Shown piece by piece: positions 56,283-64,000 of a DNA stretch of 64,000 nucleotides; within the stretch, counting starts at the first letter, position 1; every line of letters starts with the position of its first letter. Below the pieces are notes generated by a model. That model made no database searches. It saw only the letters and a program-made list of their open reading frames with translations, and was not told the origin of the DNA. The DNA is from Plutella xylostella (lineage: Eukaryota > Arthropoda > Insecta > Lepidoptera > Plutellidae), in assembly GCF_932276165.1 (NCBI RefSeq), contig NC_064009.1:2914001-2978000 (forward strand). The letters run 5' to 3'. The translations under genes and the position numbers were made by a program.

Positions 56283-57004
56283 GACAATGTATTTTGCCGA
56301 AATACCTACCTACCTACTTTGTAGTTGGTCTGAGCTTCCTACCTATTTGATTTCGAGAAATTTGACAGTAAGAGAGTGAAAAGTAATATATGTTTGATTT
56401 TGTTTTAATTATAATATGACCTACGTAAGTACCGAAGTTCAGCAATTTCGTGAAAAAATATTCAGCTCATCCCTACTTTCAATAGTACTCACATATCTAC
56501 CTACCTGTAAATTAATAGGTTCCTTCATTAACATACCTACTTAACTAGAATAGAACCGTAAGTATTTATTTTAAAGTAGGTACATCAGCATGGTCATTAT
56601 GTATGTCGTTGATAACTCTTTTCACCGTAAGCAGACTGTCAAAAAGCAAATTTTGATACTATTTGCATTATGTAAGTCCGGTTGGTTGCCAATAATGACG
56701 TCATCATGGGTATAGACTTCAATCCCCACCGGCCGCCATCTTGTTAAAATTATATAACGACTGCAGCAATTAACATCGTCGTAAGTGAAAAATCGCTACT
56801 TTACAGTAGAGCCGTTTAAAGTTTTAAATATGACTAAAATAGTTCTAAATTTAACATTACTCCATCTATCTTAACAAAATTCGGCATGGTGACTTAGTTT
56901 TAAATGTGCCACAAGGTAGTAAGATCAAAAGTTAGTATTTTTAATAGGAAAGGTGAAAAAAGGCACATGTGACTTTATTAACCGTCAAATCCCAGATTAA
57001 CTTT

Positions 57005-57130
57005 GTCGGAAGAGTTAGATCCAACAATGTTAACTGGACTTAGTATTGTAAATTTTGTTGGTAGTGGGAGATTCAACAATGTTCACTGAACTTAGTACTG
57101 TAGATTTTGTCGGAAGTGGGAAATCCTGCT
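57005..57130 (+). repeat. Imperfect tandem repeat, about 56 bp
   Basis: CAACAATGTTAACTGGACTT and CAACAATGTTCACTGAACTT start two adjacent units that both continue AGTA.TGTA.ATTTTGT. A partial third unit precedes them. Confidence 0.75.
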
Positions 57131-57299
57131 ATTTTAAGTGGACTTCATAGTCTTTACGATGTCGTATTTATGCTTTCCTGAATCAATTTTTCTATGAAAA
57201 TTGTAAGTTTCCATTATTTTGTTTCTATTTTACTAAGATTAATTTTAGTTATCAATTATAATAATGCAAAGATCATCTGATTATAGTTTTGATGAACGG

Positions 57300-57720
57300 G
57301 AAATTCGGGAAACTTCGTCACATATTCTCCTCGGCCATTCCTCAGAGTCTGAAGACAAAAGGTCCATCAGTCCGTCCTGCCAGTGATGACGTATAGTGCA
57401 GACACGTGGACACTGACGGTAGGACTGGTCCACCGATTTAAAGACTCTCAGCGTGCTACGGAGAAAGCTATGCTTGGGGTTTCTCTGATGGATCGTATCA
57501 GAAATGAGGTTATCCGTCAGAAGACTAAGGTCACCGACATAGTGGTCAAAATATGGAAGCTGAAGTGGCAGTGGGCTGGTCATATCTGCCGAAGAACCGA
57601 TAACCGATGGGGTAGAGACGCCTTCCTGTCCGCTGGACTGACGACCTTAGGCGGGTAGGTGGTAGTGGTTGGATGAGGAAGGCCGAGGACCGAGTGTTGT
57701 GGTGCTCCTTGGGAGAGGAT
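57300..57720 (+). pseudogene. RTE-type LINE C-terminal fragment
   Basis: MTYSADTWTLTVGLVHRFKD, RIRNEVIRQKTKVTDIV, LKWQWAGHICRRTDNRWGRD and MRKAEDRVLW match the copy at 23165. It carries frameshifts and a shortened proline-rich end, with no target duplication seen. Confidence 0.8.
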
Positions 57721-58490
57721 GCAACGGAGATTTACCAACTCCTCAATGAGTGCTGGTGTTGCGGTACAGTGCCAGGTGACTGGAGCGGAGCGGTCATAGT
57801 TCCTTTGCATAAAGACAAAGGCTCTCTCCAGGTCCGCAATATTCACCGTGGCATCAGACTCTTAAGTATTGTTGATTCTGTATGCAAAAATATTGATTGA
57901 AAGGGTAGATAGGGGGACAGAGAAGAAAAAATCTTGGATGTGTGGGAATGGTATTTGAAGAAAGGGAATGGGATTTGTGGATCACGATCTGAAGGGCTAG
58001 TACGGGGCGCATTTAAGACGTGACAAGAGTTTTGCATCGCGCGCACTCACATCGCGCAGCCTCAAGAGCGAGCGCGACGGAGAACTTTTGTCACGTCTTA
58101 ATAGCGCCCCGTACTAGCCCTCCTGTTCACTACGAAATATCACAGAAAGGTCTTGGCTTAAGAGTTCTGTGTCTTCTTAGATTTAGGAAAGGCTTTTATA
58201 GTAAAGAGGAATGATTTGTGGGACACAATGTCCGTTTATGGAGTGGACAGCCAATTGATGCGGTGACTGGGATCCCTTTAGGGACTTATGCTTGCGTTAG
58301 GATAAAAAGAGCCTACACTGACTGGTTTAGCATCCATAGGGGTGTTAAGCCCTGCTTCATGTGTGCTTCGCCTTGGTTGTTTAATCTATTTACTTGCTTG
58401 ACAGTTGTAGGGTATGTTAGGGATATGAAAGATGATAAAAGAGGATTGTGAATGGGAAAATTACTTCTTAATTGTACGCTATATGCTGAC
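57721..58490 (+). pseudogene. Decayed LINE reverse transcriptase, split by a MITE
   Basis: CGTVPGDWSGAVIVPLHKDK and a decayed GISLL-like block are followed, after the MITE at 57992-58121, by LDFRKAF-like sequence, YTDWFSIHRGVKP and SPWLFNLFTC, then LYAD. These are the fingers, QG and YADD regions of a LINE RT of a second family. Stops and frameshifts are frequent. Confidence 0.7.
57992..58121. mobile_element. Palindromic MITE (GGGGCGCATTTAAGACG), copy 2
   Basis: AGGGCTAGTACGGGGCGCAT and its complement form the ends. It interrupts the LINE RT fragment and is therefore younger than it. Related to 36107-36233. Confidence 0.75.
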
Positions 58491-58935
58491 AATTAAGGCT
58501 TACTATCATCGTCGGCAGAACAGCTGCAACAATAAGTAACTCTCCGGTATGGTTGTTTAAAAATGAAGGAAATGAAAGACGAAAGTAATGATGTTTGAAA
58601 GAGTAGAAAAAGTGGGAAATCAGATAAATTTATTGGAGCCCAGAACTCTGTCATGAGGAGTCAGAAAGTGTCTCAAAAAGCTCGTTTAGATGTTCATGAG
58701 AGAGTGTTGTTCCCTACGCTGATGTAATTTATTATTTTTATCACTAAGGATCTAGCATATCTTGCAGCTGTACAGTAAGAGGCCTGCAGCTTACAGTGCA
58801 CGTGTCTGCACTAGTTCATCTTCAAATCCATTAGGAATTTTATTGACGGTTGTTATCCGAAAAACAACAAATAAATAATAAAATGTTGGTACCTATAAAC
58901 ATATAGAATGGTCCTGAAATCCTTAACAAAGTGGT

Positions 58936-58974
58936 AAACTTTTTCAGTTGGACTGAAGCCAACTGAAAAAGTTT
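58936..58974. repeat. Perfect 16-bp-arm hairpin
   Basis: AAACTTTTTCAGTTGG and its exact complement are separated by seven bases. Confidence 0.85.
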
Positions 58975-61013
58975 GACTAAGGGACATATCTTTGCAAATA
59001 AACTTTTTTTTCAGTTTACCATACTGAATTGATACTCTGGAATGTTATGTATGGGATATCGAAAGATGTGAGTGTTAAATTAAAGTAAAATATTTTTGCA
59101 GATACCAGAGCTTTTAACTGTTTTTGAAAAATCTGCCTTTTACTGTAAAGTTATTAAACTTTACAGTCAGAGGCCGGTATCCAAGCAGTTCATATGGATA
59201 TGTATGGTATTAGCGACGATGCAATACCGTCGCCAAGTGAGTTAGGTACCATACATTTCAATGCTTACAGCTTGGATAAATTGCTGGTAATGCGATCAAT
59301 GAGGTTCTAGTGAGGCTGGGCTCTAACTTTTACAGAGGGCCTATGGGGATTTTACAACGTTTACAGAAAATAATGTTACATTGTACCACATCCAACTCAA
59401 CTGTTTAACATTATGTACAAATAACAAGGTTGGTTCTTCCATATCCGACAATCACAAGGGAAAGAAGAACAAATAATAAAGTCGGTAATACCATATACAA
59501 CAGTAGTACTTGAAACGCAAGCAAGTAATAATGTGGGATGTGGTACATCCGACTCAAAATTAAAATTATGCGCCGTTAATACTGTTGGATGTGCCATTTG
59601 CTACAATGTTACCTGTTCAGTACAGTTTATACACCTTCCATACGAAAATTTTATTAAAATATTAAATTTTAGAAAAATACACTGTATTAAGCAAGCATGT
59701 TAATGTGAGATAATATAAAAATATATATTTGTTATTAAAAGCATTCTATCGTTACCTTAATCGACTTTAGATTTGAATATGTCATTTTAAAGCTTATAAA
59801 TTGAATATGTTTTTAAGCTGTAGTGCCTGAAAAATTTTCAGATAAAATTCTTTTTTAATTTAGCATTTTTGTTTTCACCTTTCGCTACATTTTCTTAATG
59901 TTTCAACTATTTTGAAGCACTTTGTCTTAATTAAGTTGAATATTCCGCATTTAATGATTATAATTAGTTGGCTAAGGTGTCACCAATGCAAAACAATAAA
60001 AAAAGTATTAAAAAAATGGTTAGTTTTTTTAAATATTTTGCTTTTAAACATACATTTTGGCAAAAACCTAAAAAAACTTAAAACTTAAATAACTCAGAAA
60101 TGGTTGACTTTCGGATAATGCATTATGGGGTTCAATCGACTGGAAATGCCTTCGTCTATAACCCATTTGAAGGAATACATTGACTTACCAATCACCCTGT
60201 ATAATAAATGTCCCAGAGCATGCCCCGGCCTACATAGCTGAAAAATTTTGGGGTATATTATATTTATTTTAAAATAGTAATATATTATGAATTCAATTAT
60301 GCTTGACTTTAATGCTTAGTAAAAATATTATTTCATGATAAGTATTTTTTTATCATCAGAAATATCAATGTCACACTTTTTTGTCATTTGAAAATGACCC
60401 ATTTGTTGGTTGGCACGTAAACAAAGTTTATGTCACTTGTCAGTTGTCAGTGTCATTAATGTTTTTTTTTTCGAGACTAAGGCAAAGGACTAAAATCGAA
60501 ATTGAGCCTAAAATGCCTACGTCACTTCCGGTTTTAAAATAATAAAGTTTAAAGTTAAATATAACATGGAAAAATAAATGTACATGAAAAATAAAAAAAT
60601 ACAGGTCCTCTAATTTTTAACAAACTTTCCGAATAGCTAATAAAAATATAGGGTAAAAAATGAAATGTTGTCCATTGAAATAAAATAATAACACAATTAT
60701 TGATTGTGTGTTATACTTATTTATCAATTCATTATGACTGACAAGATATTTATCAACTATCTACCTACACACAAAATCTACACATCCGCAGTGAATTAAC
60801 TATGATCAACACATAACTGTCAGCGGTCAACATTTATTATTTTCAACATTTATTCGCCATTTCTAACTAAATAATGCGGCAAATTAAAAAGCCCTAATGT
60901 CAGTACTTGTAGTTTGAAGTGAAATGAAGTTGTCATTTAGTCGGTTAACCAAATCACAGAATATTTTCATAAAAATTTTTCAACCTCTAGTCTAGTGTAT
61001 CGATAAATCTCAT

Positions 61014-61262
61014 ACCTATTATTCGTTTAGTGATCATGACCGAGATAGCCGATGCCAAAAAATGGTTAGAAACCCATCATAGATTTATACGGTTAGTAAT
61101 CGCGAATCTTTGACACCCGAGTTACATAATGGCCCGGCTGTTACCTATTATTCGTTTAGTGATCATGACCGAGTTAGCCGATACCAAAAGACGGTTAGAA
61201 ATCCATCATAGATTTATACGGCAAGTATTCGAGAATAGTTGACACCCGAGTTAGATAATGTG
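61014..61262 (+). repeat. Two-copy tandem duplication, period 129 bp
   Basis: ACCTATTATTCGTTTAGTGA and the following CATCATAGATTTATACGG ... TTGACACCCGAGTTA are repeated with scattered changes. Confidence 0.85.
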
Positions 61263-61693
61263 GGTGCAGGCATAGGCACGTTGAAATGAAATCTCATCAT
61301 AAAAATTGCCATGCGTAAAAAATCAATATCTACCATTAATTTTATCGCATTTTATGATTATAAAAGCAGTTCTTTACGAATCATTGGGTTTTATTTTTAT
61401 TGATAAATAGGTACGAGAATTTTATCGATATTATAATAAATAAATGAAAATTTCAATAAACCAATTTATTCCAACAACTTATTTTGTGGGATTTAAAATC
61501 GATATTAATCTTATCAAGTATCGAGGAACGACTTTTTTATTCAACGTTGAAGAAAAAAACCATGTATGTGTGTAAGTCTTGTCACTTTTGACAGTTACTA
61601 TTTTCTTTTTTCTGTTGAAAACTTTAGCCTGAACTGTTTGAACTTTTGAACTGAAAAAGTCTCAAGAAGTTTCTTTTAAGTATCCAAAGTAAG

Positions 61694-62038
61694 AAAAATG
61701 TTGAGGATAAGTTGGGTCCATAAAGTGACGAACGAAGAAGTTCTGCGACGCGTCGGAAGATCCCGAGAACTCACCTTGACCATAAAACTGAAGAAGACAA
61801 GCTATCTTGGACATGTGCTCAGACACGATCGATACAGACTTCTTCAGGTCATTGTGATGGGCAAGGTAGAGGGGAAAAGACGTGTGGGCAGAAGGAGAAA
61901 GTCGTGGCTCCGTAACGTAAGAGAATGGACGGGAGTGGCCAGCGTAGAACAGCTGATGCGCTTGGCGAAGAATAGAGAGGAGTATGCAGAGCTGACTGCC
62001 AACCTCCAGTAGTGGAGAGGCACTAAAAGAAGAAGAAG
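61694..62038 (+). mobile_element. 5'-truncated LINE with 12-bp target duplication
   Basis: Flanked by ATCCAAAGTAAG at 61682-61693 and 62039-62050. It carries an open frame (61698-62012) with MLRISWVHKVTNEEVLRRVG, YLGHVLRHDRYRLLQ and SWLRNVREWTGVASVEQLMR, the C-terminal end of a LINE reverse transcriptase, and ends in an (AAG)n tail. The perfect duplication and open frame mean a fairly recent insertion. Relative: 31525-31675. Confidence 0.88.
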
Positions 62039-62198
62039 ATCCAAAGTAAGTATCAATATACCTAGATGGTTTGAATATAAAGATTGCAATACTCAGAAGG
62101 TATTGTACCTAATATGAAATTTATTTATCTATATTCATAGAAATTAAAAAGTACATTATAGAATACCTATATCCATTAAACATCTTTCAAAATTTCAG

Positions 62199-62335
62199 GA
62201 ACTCCCAGCGCAGAGGCTGAAGCCAAAGGAGACATGATGGTTTTGCAGCGCGAGCAGATACAATGCGATAGCAAGAAGGCGGACACCATGGAAATGGTAG
62301 CTGCAGCAAGAAATACACAAACTGCTGTAAATTAG
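62199..62335 (+). CDS. Terminal-exon-like segment, unknown gene
   Basis: The acceptor AAAATTTCAG is followed by a phase-1 open frame of 44 codons ending TAG. It reads TPSAEAEAKGDMMVLQREQI and ends AAARNTQTAVN. It is polar, probably helical, and richer in GC than its surroundings. A donor-like AAA|GTAAGTATC lies at 62046, so a short intron of about 153 bp fits. If the upstream exon is non-coding, translation could start at the ATGATG at 62232. It might be the C-terminus of a Myb/SANT-like or transposon-derived protein, but I cannot name it. Confidence 0.4.
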
Positions 62336-63659
62336 GCCCACAATGCCAGATGAATGGCATTCATAGAAGCAGGACTTGAGTTGTGGAAAAATGTAGATAG
62401 TATTCCTAATCGTAATTCATTAATGAATCCTACTTAATATAACAAAAACATGTCTTTAAATGCATCAATATGGTACCTAAGTTATATACTTTTTTCTAGG
62501 CTCTTGAGAAAAAGGAGGAATAGTTCTAATTATGTAATAACTTGATTGTTACTGAATGATTATGAGAATACTCAAAGACTTATATGGGAAATAAGGCTTT
62601 TATCATTAATATTATTAGTTTTATTAAAGCTTTGTTGTTTTCCAAGATGATTTAGTCAGCAGTGGATATCTGACTTTAGAGAACATATACTTAGGTAATT
62701 TGGTTATTCTAGGAAAGAGACTTAAATAAACAAACTGTGATTAATTTGTTGTTTAAATAAATATAAAGTGAATGTGTATAAAATGTGTTTAATTTAACAA
62801 CTTACAATTTGAGGGATGTTGAAGGAATGTGCAAGTATATGTTTGCTTTCGATTCATCATGCAATACACCCTTATATCTCTGACTACACTTAGGGTGGGT
62901 TGCACGTCAACTCAAATCCCTTGAAGATTGGTCTCTCTCGTCGAGAAGTAAATATCTCTAAATACACCATTTACGATACCAGTAACGCCATCTGTTGGTC
63001 AGTAGCGTGCAACAACACTCATCGCAATAAAATAAAAATAATTTAATATGCTGATGTAGTTTCTAATGTGGATTTGAACAATATAAAAACATTTTGTCTC
63101 GGTAACTTTTATTTACATACACTGATAAATAAAATTATTTTAACTAGCTACTGGATCAAAGTAAGTTGTCATTCGGTATAGTTGATTTATGATGTTTATT
63201 GATACACTTAGTAGTTCATAGCATCATGATGCGTCATCAATTCATAATCAAATACGTAGGTTAGGCCTAATGCTAATTATCATTGCGTCTGCGTCATTTT
63301 ACACACAATATGTATTAAAGAGTACAAGATAGTTAATTAAAATGTATATAGATGGCGCTTTTATGAGATGTGTCACCTATAAGTTATACTTAATATATAA
63401 TTATGTTTGTACACACCCAGCTTGCTGATTTTTATTCTTATCAAGGTTTAACTTTATTTACAAAACATAATATATTTTCCTATCTGCACCCATTAGCAAA
63501 ATTAAATTTAATGTTGAGCAGTTTAACATGTCGAACATCCATCAAAAACATTAAACGTTAAATCCCAAAACACTGCACACTATCAAAATAAAATAAAAGA
63601 AGAAAAACGCTTTACACTATCAAAATAAATAAAATACAAAAAGAAAAACGCTTCACACT
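62336..63659. other. Gene-free AT-rich stretch
   Basis: I see no exon, no clear mobile element and no long palindrome. Confidence 0.5.
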
Positions 63660-64000
63660 AATAACATAAAACAAAAGAAAGATCCGCGGTGTGTCGCGAA
63701 CCAACGACTGTTAAGGACAAACGTATAGATCTCTTAACCAACTAGACCACGGTACTGATAATTGATTCAGTGAAAAACTCCTTGACATTCTTTCCTAGCC
63801 TGACTATTTTTCAGTTACTTACAATTTAATTCATTATTTTGAAGTCCCTTGACCATGTACGTATGTAAAGTAGTTATTGCTACGATCTATATACCATCGT
63901 CTATCCATTACATACACTCGGTGAGTGGTAGATTTAGTTCTTATCAAGTTTTAACTTGATTAACATAAAATTTTCCTATATGGGCGACTATTTTTTCATA
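63660..64000 (-). repeat. Dispersed repeat with tRNA-like segment, copy 2
   Basis: Reverse copy of 49655-49995: on the minus strand CTTGATAAGAACTAAATCTA, GGATAGACGATGGTATATAG and then a tRNA-like stretch (63681-63754) with TGGTCTAGTTGGTTAAGAGA and GGTTCGCGAC. It continues past the window edge. Confidence 0.65.

Larger units (their letters stand above)
58491..61600. other. Gene-free AT-rich stretch
   Basis: No exon could be supported. It contains a perfect 16-bp-arm hairpin (58936-58974) and a tandem duplication (61014-61262). Confidence 0.55.

Noticed and set aside
56120..56350. 76-codon frame with an Arg-rich centre
   Set aside because: The Arg run comes from CCG/CGC simple repeat. No supporting splice sites or similarity.

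Overview
The window is nuclear DNA of an insect, most probably a moth or butterfly. It is AT-rich and most of it is intronic or intergenic. Exons are short, GC-rich and bounded by GT/AG sites. The rest is packed with short palindromic transposons, 5'-truncated LINE tails ending in (TGATG)n or (AAG)n, and dispersed repeats of a kind I recognise from lepidopteran genomes. That attribution is from memory of repeat style, not a search.

Region 1 (1-7656, +): the last five coding exons of an SLC6 sodium-coupled transporter, closest in recall to the B0AT2/NTT4 amino-acid branch (SLC6A15/17/18). The 5' exons lie before the window. Two copies of one MITE sit just upstream of two of its acceptors. Region 2 (7657-12886): 3' UTR and intergenic DNA. 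Region 3 (12887-14436, -): an intact single-exon SPAG7 homologue and, 33 bp upstream on the same strand, a three-exon small gene of about 205 residues that could be the C1orf109/AIRIM homologue. Region 4 (15294-38267, +): a complete lysophosphatidylcholine acyltransferase (LPCAT1/2-like) gene of 11 coding positions, divergent from the previous pair across about 860 bp. Region 5 (38268-64000): no complete host gene. It holds nested LINE, BEL/Pao, MITE and palindromic elements, a minisatellite, a promoter block present in inverted copies, and two isolated exon-like segments (45231-45319 on - and 62199-62335 on +) whose genes I cannot identify.

The most interesting observation is in the LPCAT gene. 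The exon encoding the HX4D catalytic motif exists as two diverged versions (20814-21040 and 26272-26483). They have identical splice phases, and their lengths let exactly one of the two, never both or neither, keep the frame. This is the pattern of mutually exclusive splicing. A second, younger tandem duplication involves the EF-hand exon (36460-36601) with a copy at 37030-37156 and a 30-bp remnant at 37371-37400. Between the two catalytic exons lies a hAT-like element with a perfect 8-bp target duplication, filled with other mobile elements. Other points worth checking are a LINE inserted at what looks like a splice donor, and a 1-kb near-palindrome at 46818-47862.
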